NCBI GenBank assembly: GCA_007827375.1
Contig: VISH01000002.1
Span: forward strand, 496,001-560,000
Length of the DNA: 64,000 nt
Direction: 5' to 3'
Origin: Alteromonadaceae bacterium 2753L.S.0a.02
GTDB lineage: Bacteria > Pseudomonadota > Gammaproteobacteria > Pseudomonadales > Cellvibrionaceae
Made by a program: the position numbers and the translations under genes. Each line of letters begins with the position of its first letter. Positions within the stretch are counted from its first letter, which is position 1. The notes below the pieces were generated by a model, which worked only from the letters and a program-made list of their open reading frames with translations, searched no databases and was not told the DNA's origin. Positions 8,266 to 16,134 of this stretch are shown piece by piece.

Positions 8266-8889
8266 ATGGCACAATCGAATAAGTTTTGGAACAAAATCGC
8301 AAAGAAGTACGCAGCTCAGCCTATTTCAAATCCTGAAGATTATCAGGAGAAGCTAAACCTTACCGCGCAGTATCTGAATGAAAAAATGCAGGTGCTCGAA
8401 TTTGGTTGTGGTACAGGTGGCACTGCCGTTGTACATGCGCCACGCGTGAGCCAATATCGAGCGATCGATGTCTCTGATGCAATGCTTGATTTTGGTCGCG
8501 CCAAAGCACAGCAGGCGGGTGTAGGTAATATACTGTTTGAGGAAAATACCATAGAGGCGATTGAGCTGGAAGAAGCCTCTCTGGATATGATGTTGGGGCT
8601 AAGCATATTGCATTTGCTGGAAAACAAAGAGGCAGCCATAGCTAAGGTGTATCGCGCGCTAAAACCGGGCGGTTATTTCGTATCGAGTACCATATGCCTG
8701 GGCGAATCGTATCGCTGGCTTGCATGGGTAGCGCCATTTGGTCGTGCGCTCGGGTTCATGCCGCTGATTCGGTTTTTCACCGGTGAACAATTACGCGATT
8801 CATTACGCCAAGCCGGTTTTGAAATTATTCACGACTGGCAACCGGGAAAAAATCGTGCACTTTTCTTAATTGCGCAGAAACCTGTCTAA
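8266..8889 (+). CDS. Class I SAM-dependent methyltransferase
   Basis: A 207-residue Rossmann-fold methyltransferase. Motif I is VLEFGCGTGGTA, the acidic residue ending strand 2 is in RAIDVSDAML, and motif III/IV appear as LDMMLGLSILHLLENKEAAI and ALKPGGYFVSSTICL. The start at 8266 has AGGGGG 11 bases upstream; an in-frame ATG at 8239 overlaps the stop of the immunity gene and would add nine residues. Resembles UbiE/BioC-like small-molecule methyltransferases; substrate unknown. It may simply be a neighbour, or be co-expressed with the toxin cassette by read-through. Confidence 0.85.
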   Translation: MAQSNKFWNKIAKKYAAQPISNPEDYQEKLNLTAQYLNEKMQVLEFGCGTGGTAVVHAPRVSQYRAIDVSDAMLDFGRAKAQQAGVGNILFEENTIEAIELEEASLDMMLGLSILHLLENKEAAIAKVYRALKPGGYFVSSTICLGESYRWLAWVAPFGRALGFMPLIRFFTGEQLRDSLRQAGFEIIHDWQPGKNRALFLIAQKPV

Positions 8890-8954
8890 TAGCGCGCATA
8901 ACTTCACGCGCAAACAGTTATCATCCTGCGAAATTTCTAGCTGATGGAATCGCG

Positions 8955-10712
8955 ATGTCTACTAAAAGTGCGCCTGAAGTGTTGCGCCCAATACTCCGTT
9001 TTGTACGCCCCTATCTTACGCGCGTTATTGCGGCAGTGATAGCGTTAGTGCTGGTCGCTGGGTTGAGTCTCAGTGTTGGCCAGGCCGTTAAATTAGTGAT
9101 TGATGAAGGCTTTGTGGCGCAATCACATAGCCAACTTGCGTCGTCATTACTTGTGCTCTCTGGTTTGGTGTTGCTTATCGCTGTAGGAACCTTTGTACGG
9201 TTTTATTTAATGTCGTGGTTGGGTGAACGAGTAAGCGCCGATATTCGTCAGGCCGTTTTCGATCGCCTTATTCAATTACACCCCAGTTATTTCGAAGAAA
9301 ATCAAAGCGGCGAAATTATGAGTCGCCTTACCACCGATACTACTTTACTACAGTCAATTATTGGCTCATCTTTTTCAATGGCATTACGCAGTACGCTCAC
9401 GCTGGTCGGTGGGCTGATTATGCTGTTTATCACAAATATTAAACTGAGTTTAATGGTATTGAGTGGCGTTCCACTTGCGATGTTGCCCATGCTCTTTTTT
9501 GGGCGCCGTGTACGTAAACTCGCCCGTAAGAGTCAGGATAGCGTTGCCGACGTGGGTAGCTATGCCGGTGAAGTTATCCAAAACATCAAAGTGGTGCAAA
9601 GCTATACGCAGGAAAAACACGAGCGGGTCGCATTTTCCAACGAAGTCAATGCAGCTTTCGAGATTGCCAGACGCCGAATTCGTCAGCGAGCCTTACTTAT
9701 TGCTGCGGTGATTGTTTTGGTTTTCAGCGGTATTTGTGCGATGTTGTGGGTGGGGGGGAGTGACGTGCTCGCGGGGCGTATTACCGCCGGCGAATTGGGG
9801 GCCTTCGTTTTTTACGCGCTTATGGTATCTATGTCTCTCGGGACACTCTCCGAAGTTTACGGCGAACTGCAGCGTGCTGCTGGCGCCGCAGAGCGATTGA
9901 TGGAATTGCTCGCGGTCAAATCAAAAATTTCCACAACAAGCACATTGCTGGCAAGCGATTTGAAAAAAAAGTCGCCGATATTGCGTTTTACTAATGTGAC
10001 GTTTGCTTACCCTTCGCGCCCTGGCAACCCAGCATTACGTAATTTTTCACTGGATATTCATGAAGGTGAAACCGTTGCACTGGTGGGCCCATCAGGTGCC
10101 GGTAAGTCGACCTTGTTTGAATTGTTAGAACGATTTTACGATCCGCAGCAAGGTCAAATAGAGCTTTATGGTACACCGTTAACAGACATCAACGTTCAAT
10201 CGGCACGGGAGTTCATTGGTCTTGTCCCGCAACAGCCGGTATTGTTCAGCGCCGATGTGTGGCACAACATTCGGTATGGCAATACAGATGCGACGAATGA
10301 ACAGGTTATAACGGCTGCAAACCAAGCCCATGCCCATGAGTTTATTATGTCGTTGCCAGAGCAGTATCAAAGTTTTTTGGGTGAAAGGGGCGTGCGATTG
10401 TCGGGTGGGCAAAAACAGCGTATTGCCATTGCCCGTGCTATCCTGAAAGATCCCAATATTTTATTGCTGGATGAAGCTACAAGTGCACTGGATGCCGAAA
10501 GCGAGCACTTCGTTCAAAACGCGCTACAAGAGCTGATGGTTTCGCGTACCACGTTGATCATCGCACATCGATTGGCGACAGTTGTGCATGCGCACCGTAT
10601 TGTGTTGATGGATCAGGGTGAAATTGTTGCGACTGGTACACACGAATCATTGCAAAAACATTCGTCTTTGTACCAGCGTTTATGTCAGCTGCAATTTTCT
10701 GTAGAAGCATAA
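8955..10712 (+). CDS. ABC exporter, fused permease-ATPase (MsbA/LmrA type)
   Basis: A 585-residue half-transporter expected to act as a homodimer in the inner membrane. Six transmembrane helices occupy about residues 18-310, with the first coupling region including DIRQAVFDRLIQLHPSYFEENQSGEIMSRL. The nucleotide-binding domain (about 345-580) shows Walker A GPSGAGKST near residue 378, Q-loop QQPVLF, signature LSGGQKQR, Walker B ILLLDEATSALD and the H-loop His in IAHRLAT. All catalytic residues are intact. It resembles lipid/multidrug exporters of the MsbA group, but no lipid A genes are adjacent, so the substrate is open. Ribosome site GGAA lies 5 bases before the ATG. Confidence 0.9.
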   Translation: MSTKSAPEVLRPILRFVRPYLTRVIAAVIALVLVAGLSLSVGQAVKLVIDEGFVAQSHSQLASSLLVLSGLVLLIAVGTFVRFYLMSWLGERVSADIRQAVFDRLIQLHPSYFEENQSGEIMSRLTTDTTLLQSIIGSSFSMALRSTLTLVGGLIMLFITNIKLSLMVLSGVPLAMLPMLFFGRRVRKLARKSQDSVADVGSYAGEVIQNIKVVQSYTQEKHERVAFSNEVNAAFEIARRRIRQRALLIAAVIVLVFSGICAMLWVGGSDVLAGRITAGELGAFVFYALMVSMSLGTLSEVYGELQRAAGAAERLMELLAVKSKISTTSTLLASDLKKKSPILRFTNVTFAYPSRPGNPALRNFSLDIHEGETVALVGPSGAGKSTLFELLERFYDPQQGQIELYGTPLTDINVQSAREFIGLVPQQPVLFSADVWHNIRYGNTDATNEQVITAANQAHAHEFIMSLPEQYQSFLGERGVRLSGGQKQRIAIARAILKDPNILLLDEATSALDAESEHFVQNALQELMVSRTTLIIAHRLATVVHAHRIVLMDQGEIVATGTHESLQKHSSLYQRLCQLQFSVEA

Positions 10713-10742
10713 GTTTGAATAAGTGAAAAACTAAAACAGGGA

Positions 10743-10777
10743 TAAAAATCGAGCAGGTCCACGCATAGGCCTGCTCG
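10743..10777 (-). terminator. Terminator for the minus-strand CotH cluster
   Basis: An 8-bp stem (10750-10757 with 10770-10777) is followed on the minus strand by a T-rich tract. It lies between the ABC exporter and the CotH-like gene and may slow transcripts from both sides. Confidence 0.7.
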
Positions 10778-10794
10778 TAATTGTGACAACCCAA

Positions 10795-12843
10795 TTAAGG
10801 TAAATTACTTATGGTGTTGTCCATCCAGGTCAGGCGGTCGTATATCCATGATTTTAAATAGGTGATTTCGGCATCGTAGCTTGCACCGACGAAATCGTTA
10901 GGCCAGACTTGTTGGCCAATAACCGGCCATACTTGCTTGTTACGCTCAATAGCATTTGCTGCTAGTAATATTTGACTGATTTCGTCGATTCTTGCTGTGA
11001 TGTTCTGATATGACAAGGTCGTTGCACGAAGCTCCTGCCAACGGGTTTTAAGTTCTCCGCTATAATTACTGTCTTGTAGTAAACGGTTCCACCAGAATGG
11101 TATGGGGAATCCAACCATTTCCGAACATCCCTCGTAGCGCCAAACATCGGTGCGGTTACCATTACAGAAATTTGCGTTACCGAAAGCGAGGTTGTAATCC
11201 CACAATGGGCCCATTGCCACTTTTTCGTTTTTATCTTTTACGATATAAGTGCTCATGTTAAAGGCGTCGACGTCTGCACTTAACTCAGTAAACAGGAAAT
11301 AATCTATAAAACTCGGCACATCAATATAAGCGCGGTAGCCTTGGCTCGAGTCTGTAAAGTTCGAACCTGCTAGAGCCGCTTCGAAATTGTGTATGGTCTG
11401 TTGAATATACGAGCGTTGCTCAGCTACGATGTCGTCTTCTTTCGGGTATTCATAAAGGAAGTAATGGCCTTCACCGCCTTGCATTGCGCCCTGCTGGGAT
11501 TGGAAACTATTCTGCTCGGTAAAGTATGAGAAATTTACCATGCCCATGCCCCAAGGGTTCTGATTATCAAGACTGCCTTCCAGTGATTTATCCAGTTTCA
11601 AAATATAACCACCGGTAACATCTTCGCCGGAAATTTCGTCTTCTTTAAGTTTATTGATATCGATACGATATTTATCGCGTTTTAGTTTCTCCATAAATAC
11701 ATATACGCCCTGGTAATCGTTATTGATGTACACATCAACATACTTCCAGCGGCTGGAATAGCGACCAATATCGGTGTACAGAGAATACATCAATGTATTG
11801 CGTAACATAGTCTTATCGGCATATGGAGCGTAGAGCACCCAATCTTCTTCTTCAGGGAAGCCCAACAGAGAGGTCGTGAGATCTTCACCGTCGGCGTCGC
11901 GGGTTTCCACGGCAAGACTCTTTTTGGGGTAAAGCATTTGTGAACTGGAACCGCGATATTCGACGCCCGCATTCCCATCATAGGTGACTTCTGCTGCGCC
12001 TTTGTCGTATTCCGTCACCGTCATGCGGGTGAGGATTTTGGGTTCATCCACAATGGTGCCACCATCGGTAAATATTTCGATCCGGGCCAATGAAGATCCG
12101 CCAGAGCTGCTGGATGAAGAACTGCTGGATGAACTCGAGGAGCTGCTAGAGTTTGAACTTGAGCTTGAACTTGAACTACTAGAGCTGGATGTGCCACAGG
12201 AATTTACGATACCGCCTATTCCGGTTTGACTTTCGCAGGTTGTTCGGCCGATACACGATCTATTATTTTCCCAACCCCACCCACTGTTTTGGTTAACGCA
12301 CAAGGGCCGAAGATCATCCTGATACCACTGACACATTTCTTCGCAATCGCCGCCACTGCTGGATGAAGCGCTGGAAGTTGATGAGCTGCTAGTCGATGAA
12401 CTGGAACTTGAGCTGGTCGTTGTTGTGGAGGAGGAACTGGAGCTTGATGATGAACTGCTGCTTGTGCTCCCAGACACGCTGTTACAGCCCAGTACCTGAA
12501 CATTATTGTTAGTGCTGGCTGTAAAACCAAAGGATGTACTGCTGCCATCGCCAAGATAACCGTTCCATCCGATGTTTGATGCGCGAAACTGTGTTCCTGA
12601 GCCAGTTACGGTTGCATTCCAGGCAGACAACAGCTGTGAGGATGCCGAGAAGCCAAGTTCGATTTCCCAGCTACTTACAGCGCTTCCTCGGTTGGTAACT
12701 GTGACTGTAGCCTGATAACCGCCTGTCCACTGATTTAACTGCGACACGCTACATTCGACAGCGCCCCAGCTTAAATTTGTAAATAAACCAGCACTTAAAA
12801 GTAGGCAAACTTTAGTGCGCTGAAGTAGTTTGAATATTTTCAT
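10795..12843 (-). CDS. Secreted CBM2-CBM10-CotH kinase-like protein
   Basis: A 682-residue exported protein. The ATG at 12843 is chosen (GAGG 6 bases upstream, signal peptide at once, cleavage near SWG-AVEC) although the frame is open further. Order: CBM2 cellulose-binding module (about 28-130, WTGGYQATVTVTN, SSWEIELGF); poly-Ser linker; CBM10 (about 165-215, CQWYQDDLRPLC, SGWGWENNRSC); poly-Ser linker; CotH domain (about 250-680) with EYRGSSSQMLYPKKSLAVE, DWVLYAPYADKTMLRNTL, GVYVFMEKLKRDKYRIDI and the putative metal/catalytic block GPLWDYNLAFGN. CotH proteins are atypical secreted protein kinases in Bacillus spores and cellulosome-like systems. Two cellulose-binding modules imply action on plant-cell-wall surfaces or on other wall-bound enzymes. 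Last gene of the VTC/DUF4956/porin cluster. Confidence 0.9.
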   Translation of the reverse strand: MKIFKLLQRTKVCLLLSAGLFTNLSWGAVECSVSQLNQWTGGYQATVTVTNRGSAVSSWEIELGFSASSQLLSAWNATVTGSGTQFRASNIGWNGYLGDGSSTSFGFTASTNNNVQVLGCNSVSGSTSSSSSSSSSSSSTTTTSSSSSSSTSSSSTSSASSSSGGDCEEMCQWYQDDLRPLCVNQNSGWGWENNRSCIGRTTCESQTGIGGIVNSCGTSSSSSSSSSSSSNSSSSSSSSSSSSSSSSGGSSLARIEIFTDGGTIVDEPKILTRMTVTEYDKGAAEVTYDGNAGVEYRGSSSQMLYPKKSLAVETRDADGEDLTTSLLGFPEEEDWVLYAPYADKTMLRNTLMYSLYTDIGRYSSRWKYVDVYINNDYQGVYVFMEKLKRDKYRIDINKLKEDEISGEDVTGGYILKLDKSLEGSLDNQNPWGMGMVNFSYFTEQNSFQSQQGAMQGGEGHYFLYEYPKEDDIVAEQRSYIQQTIHNFEAALAGSNFTDSSQGYRAYIDVPSFIDYFLFTELSADVDAFNMSTYIVKDKNEKVAMGPLWDYNLAFGNANFCNGNRTDVWRYEGCSEMVGFPIPFWWNRLLQDSNYSGELKTRWQELRATTLSYQNITARIDEISQILLAANAIERNKQVWPVIGQQVWPNDFVGASYDAEITYLKSWIYDRLTWMDNTISNLP

Positions 12844-12964
12844 AATTGCCTCAATTGATCGCTTCACATTGTCAGCTATTCGCAACGACATAGATTTGTA
12901 TTTCGCATGGTGGTCATCCCTGTGTGCGTCGACAAACAACGGTACTTCCCCTAAAAAAATCGTT

Positions 12965-14095
12965 TTAATAGGTTACTTGCATTCTGAAACTCAGTACGCC
13001 CGAATTGGGTACCTGTATGCCAGAGCCGTATTGCCAGGTAGCCAGTTCACCGGTTTCATATTGAATGGCAAATTTGCTGTGTTTAGTTAAATAGATGCTG
13101 GCAGCAACACTGAGTACCTTGGCGGTACTCGAATAATCCGGTGCATTGAGTTCCACGCTGCTATAGCGCAGCGATATCTCTGTGCCCAATTCCCTTGATG
13201 GGTCTGATTTAAAAGCATCACCTTTGTATTCGCGGTTTACGCCTCCGAATGTATGGCTCAATAACCAGTAATAACCTCTAGAGCGTGACGATTCTTGCTC
13301 AAGACTGGCTTCATCGCGCCTGAAATATTCCCCTTGCATCAGCAAGCGTTTGATTTGTATTCCCAGGTCAATAGACTGAGTCTGGAATTTCGTAAGTTCT
13401 CGTTTGGGTACTTTTAGTTTGAATACTTTTGCGCCTGCTACGAAAATTTGTTCGGAGAATTCACTTTCTATCTTTTCAAAAACAGGTCTGGCCTCATTGA
13501 GGTTCAAAGACACTGCGCTGCTACTTGAGTTTGTGTGAAACGGTATCCATGAAAATTTAACTGCAGCGCCCTTGGCTGCACCCTCCTTGAGTTTGTCATC
13601 CTGAAAGCCGCTTATATCGGTTGCCCAGTGATCACTGTTATAGGTAAATGCAATGGTGTTATATCTACCAAGTGCGAATAACCTGTTTGCCAGAGAGCGA
13701 TCAAAAAAGAACTGATCCATCTTGCTTAAAGATTGCTCCATGCCCCCCGAAATCTTTTTACGGCCAACAATGAAATCTGACGCTTTGCTTATATTTATTG
13801 TTGAGTAGAAATCCTTGACTTCTGGGAGCTTATCTTCGTCGCTTATTTCCATTGCAACTTTGGCTTCTATAAAATCGCTTATGCCGAATTTTCCCGTGAT
13901 TCTCGCACGGCTAAATTCAGATTCGGAAAGCACTCCGGCATTATCCTGAAGTGGTGCGTTATCAAAAAAATGTATGTCATAAGCCAAGTCGTAGCCAACT
14001 TCCCGAATGGGGTCATCCGAATGAGCGTATTGACTGAATGCGGAAACTGAAAAAACATAAATAAACTTGTGTAATAAGAACCGCGTGCGGTGCAC
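12965..14095 (-). CDS. Outer-membrane porin-like beta-barrel protein
   Basis: A 376-residue protein with a signal peptide (about 1-26, ending YAHS-DD) and the alternating hydrophobic/polar strands of a beta-barrel, ending in a C-terminal aromatic (MQVTY), the usual outer-membrane assembly signal. The N-terminal stretch around ARITGKFGISDFIEAKVAMEI and DFIVGRKKISGGMEQSL resembles phosphate-selective porin O/P proteins, but similarity is general. The start is a GTG, 3 bases after the DUF4956 stop, with AAGG upstream, so it is translated in the same transcript. If the O/P resemblance holds, a phosphate or polyphosphate channel would fit the VTC neighbour; this is inference. Confidence 0.65.
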   Translation of the reverse strand: MHRTRFLLHKFIYVFSVSAFSQYAHSDDPIREVGYDLAYDIHFFDNAPLQDNAGVLSESEFSRARITGKFGISDFIEAKVAMEISDEDKLPEVKDFYSTINISKASDFIVGRKKISGGMEQSLSKMDQFFFDRSLANRLFALGRYNTIAFTYNSDHWATDISGFQDDKLKEGAAKGAAVKFSWIPFHTNSSSSAVSLNLNEARPVFEKIESEFSEQIFVAGAKVFKLKVPKRELTKFQTQSIDLGIQIKRLLMQGEYFRRDEASLEQESSRSRGYYWLLSHTFGGVNREYKGDAFKSDPSRELGTEISLRYSSVELNAPDYSSTAKVLSVAASIYLTKHSKFAIQYETGELATWQYGSGIQVPNSGVLSFRMQVTY

Positions 14096-14097
14096 CT

Positions 14098-14670
14098 TTA
14101 GGCCTTAATCGTTTCTTTGCAAAATAGAGTAAGTTGTGCGCTGTCGGATAAATAGTTAATTGCACCAACTTCAACTTTGATAACGTGCATACCTGTTCGT
14201 TCTTTTAGGTCGATGAGTAGCTGTTGATAGTTTTCCGGACCAAGGTTATCTACGCGATCGTAGATAATATGCTTTTCGATAATGGTAGGAGCAAAGAAAT
14301 GTGATTCGCCATAGAATGACAATAACCAAATTAAAACGATAATTGCACAGGTTTCAGCAACAGATAATTTGGCCACAGCACATATCATTGATACAACGAT
14401 TACCACAAATAAATAAGTCATGTCGCGCAACGATATTGATTCCGTTCGGTATCGAAGCATAGAAAATACTGCGAAAAGGCCGAATGCGAAGCCCATTGAC
14501 ATTTCCACATTGTGAAGTAAGTAGGTAACAAAGAAAACTCCGTTGCCAAAAAGAAAAAAACCAAAATAGGCCTGTCGATTTGGAGAATTTCTGAAATAAA
14601 TTATTCTTAGTAAGACGGTTGCGGCAATCAGAAAAAGAACGAAACGTAGAGCGAAATCTGAAGTGAACAT
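14098..14670 (-). CDS. DUF4956 inner-membrane protein
   Basis: A 190-residue membrane protein with about four transmembrane helices in the first 120 residues and a cytoplasmic C-terminal alpha/beta domain. The block MGFAFGLFAVFSMLRYRTE is the DUF4956 hallmark. DUF4956 proteins are repeatedly found beside VTC-domain and CotH genes in diverse bacteria, and together are thought to form a membrane system of unknown output. GAGGAT lies 5 bases before the ATG; the gene starts 7 bases after the VTC gene. Confidence 0.85.
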   Translation of the reverse strand: MFTSDFALRFVLFLIAATVLLRIIYFRNSPNRQAYFGFFLFGNGVFFVTYLLHNVEMSMGFAFGLFAVFSMLRYRTESISLRDMTYLFVVIVVSMICAVAKLSVAETCAIIVLIWLLSFYGESHFFAPTIIEKHIIYDRVDNLGPENYQQLLIDLKERTGMHVIKVEVGAINYLSDSAQLTLFCKETIKA

Positions 14671-14677
14671 AAATCCT

Positions 14678-15463
14678 CTAATCAGTTGTGTAATCGGAAA
14701 TTTTTGAAATTTTTCGAAATATTTTCTTAAATCGATTGATCTTAACTAGCTCATGTTCGGCAGTTGTTAATACCATGCCCATACAATACTTGCTGTAACG
14801 AAGTTTTCGTATGCCTTCTGCGCGAATGGCTTTGGAAATGGGTGTCCAGCGGCTAATACGGTTTTGTTTGACTTCCACAATAACAACGTCTGGTAACCGA
14901 TGGTGCCTTTCTTTTCCTGCAAAAGTGCAACGGCTGTTTAAGTCAATATCGATAGTGACACGCTCACCTCTTTTTTCACTCGCAAGTGCGATGCGGTAGT
15001 AACTGCTTTCCTGGCTGGGGACCAAATTGTCGTAATGTGGTACGTTGAGGTCTGCCATGAACTCCTGAGAACGCTGTGAATAAATATTTTCGTTAAGGTC
15101 GATTTGCGTTCGCTTTTTTATGGTTCGTTTTTTATTATTTTTAAATTTAACTTCGACGAATTTTTCTTGAGAGTCTACATAGTGGCGCACCCTAACTTTA
15201 TGTCGGTTAGCTCGGCCCTGCTGGTGCATAGAATAGAACAGCAGGTCGTTGGTGTCGTAATAGAGGCTGCTATACCGTGATATGCGCCGGTTGTCGATCT
15301 CGAGTACAGAATATTCATGATTTACAGCGTCAAGAATATTGGGGAGGTGGTGTATGTTGAATACATATTTTGTGTCCACTCTGCTCATGAGGTTGGCTTT
15401 GTTAAGATCGTTCAAGCCGTGCGAATTAAACCCGCTAAGGTTGTGACGAATAAGTTCCAGCAT
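14678..15463 (-). CDS. VTC-domain protein (putative polyphosphate polymerase)
   Basis: A 261-residue cytoplasmic triphosphate-tunnel-fold protein of the VTC family. Expected tunnel residues are seen: MSRVDTKYVF (Arg28, Asp30, Lys32), RYSSLYYDT, KVRVRHY, FVEVKFKNNKKRTIKKR, ITIDIDL-like strand VTIDIDLN, VVIVEVKQN and the terminal RKLRYSKYCMG. Eukaryotic Vtc4 makes polyphosphate from ATP; bacterial members beside DUF4956 and CotH are not well characterised, so polymerase activity here is prediction. GAGGAG precedes the ATG, and this is the first gene of the four-gene cluster running left to the CotH gene. Confidence 0.88.
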   Translation of the reverse strand: MLELIRHNLSGFNSHGLNDLNKANLMSRVDTKYVFNIHHLPNILDAVNHEYSVLEIDNRRISRYSSLYYDTNDLLFYSMHQQGRANRHKVRVRHYVDSQEKFVEVKFKNNKKRTIKKRTQIDLNENIYSQRSQEFMADLNVPHYDNLVPSQESSYYRIALASEKRGERVTIDIDLNSRCTFAGKERHHRLPDVVIVEVKQNRISRWTPISKAIRAEGIRKLRYSKYCMGMVLTTAEHELVKINRFKKIFRKISKISDYTTD

Positions 15464-16134
15464 TTAGTCTAATCTCCTCGTATTCTCCATTTTCAAGAGA
15501 TGAAATATGTACTGCTCACGTCGTTGACTCTTTATGCCGTAGTTCTTTAGGTTTTTTAAGGCGAGCAGGACTGGAGCGCGCATAAAGTGCACTCTGTCAG
15601 GATTCTATCTGTAGATAAAAAGCACGAACAATTAGCCGTGCCAAGGCTAATGTATGACGATAAAAATACGTTAATTATTATTATTAAAAACGCGAATATA
15701 TGTGCATCAAATAGTTCTGTGGTCGATATATTTTCTCTTAATGTAAATATGACAATTATACTACAGAAATATGACGGTTCTGAATAGCACAAATAATGGA
15801 TGAAATGCAAAAATGCCTTTTTAAAGGTGGGTGTCACATAAAAATAAAGAACGAGTTAACAAAAATAAAAAGCTTCTACCAAATTAAATAGAGTAGCTCT
15901 GTAGCTTGGAAAGGGGGTTCGTAAATAATTCGAAGAGATTTGGTGTGGAGGTGTGTAGTTAAGGTGTGAAAATAAGTGCTATTTATAACGGTTTGTTTAT
16001 AAATAATCTATGCGGCATAAGCGGGATGAATTAAATTTTAATTCGTGCTTTAGTAATATTCTTTGGGCGTTTCAATAAAAGCAACTAAAAAAAGAGAGGC
16101 TGCTCAGAGCCTCTCTTGTAGAGCGAATACATTA
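15464..16134. other. AT-rich intergenic region between two divergent-facing clusters
   Basis: About 670 bases without a supported gene. It must contain the promoter of the VTC/CotH cluster at its left end and the terminator of the DUF3604 gene at its right end (16084-16118). A 7-bp inverted repeat (15631-15637 with 15645-15651) lacks a T-run. Open frames here are short, rich in Ile/Phe/Cys and lack ribosome sites. Confidence 0.5.
16084..16118 (-). terminator. Terminator after the DUF3604 gene
   Basis: An 8-bp GC-rich stem (16093-16100 with 16109-16116) is followed on the minus strand by a run of T residues, 17 bases past the stop. Confidence 0.88.

Noticed and set aside
5888..8889. Type VI secretion structural cluster around the toxin cassette
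   Set aside because: No VgrG, Hcp, PAAR, Tss or DUF2169 genes are seen in the window; only cargo-type genes are present.
12216..12554. 112-codon minus-strand frame inside the CotH gene, plus Leu/Glu-rich plus-strand frames opposite the poly-Ser linkers
   Set aside because: These are frame shadows of the repetitive serine codons.
15556..15837. Minus-strand open frame of 93 codons in the gap before the DUF3604 gene
   Set aside because: Low-complexity Ile/Phe/Cys-rich translation, AT-rich DNA, no ribosome site and no resemblance to a protein family.
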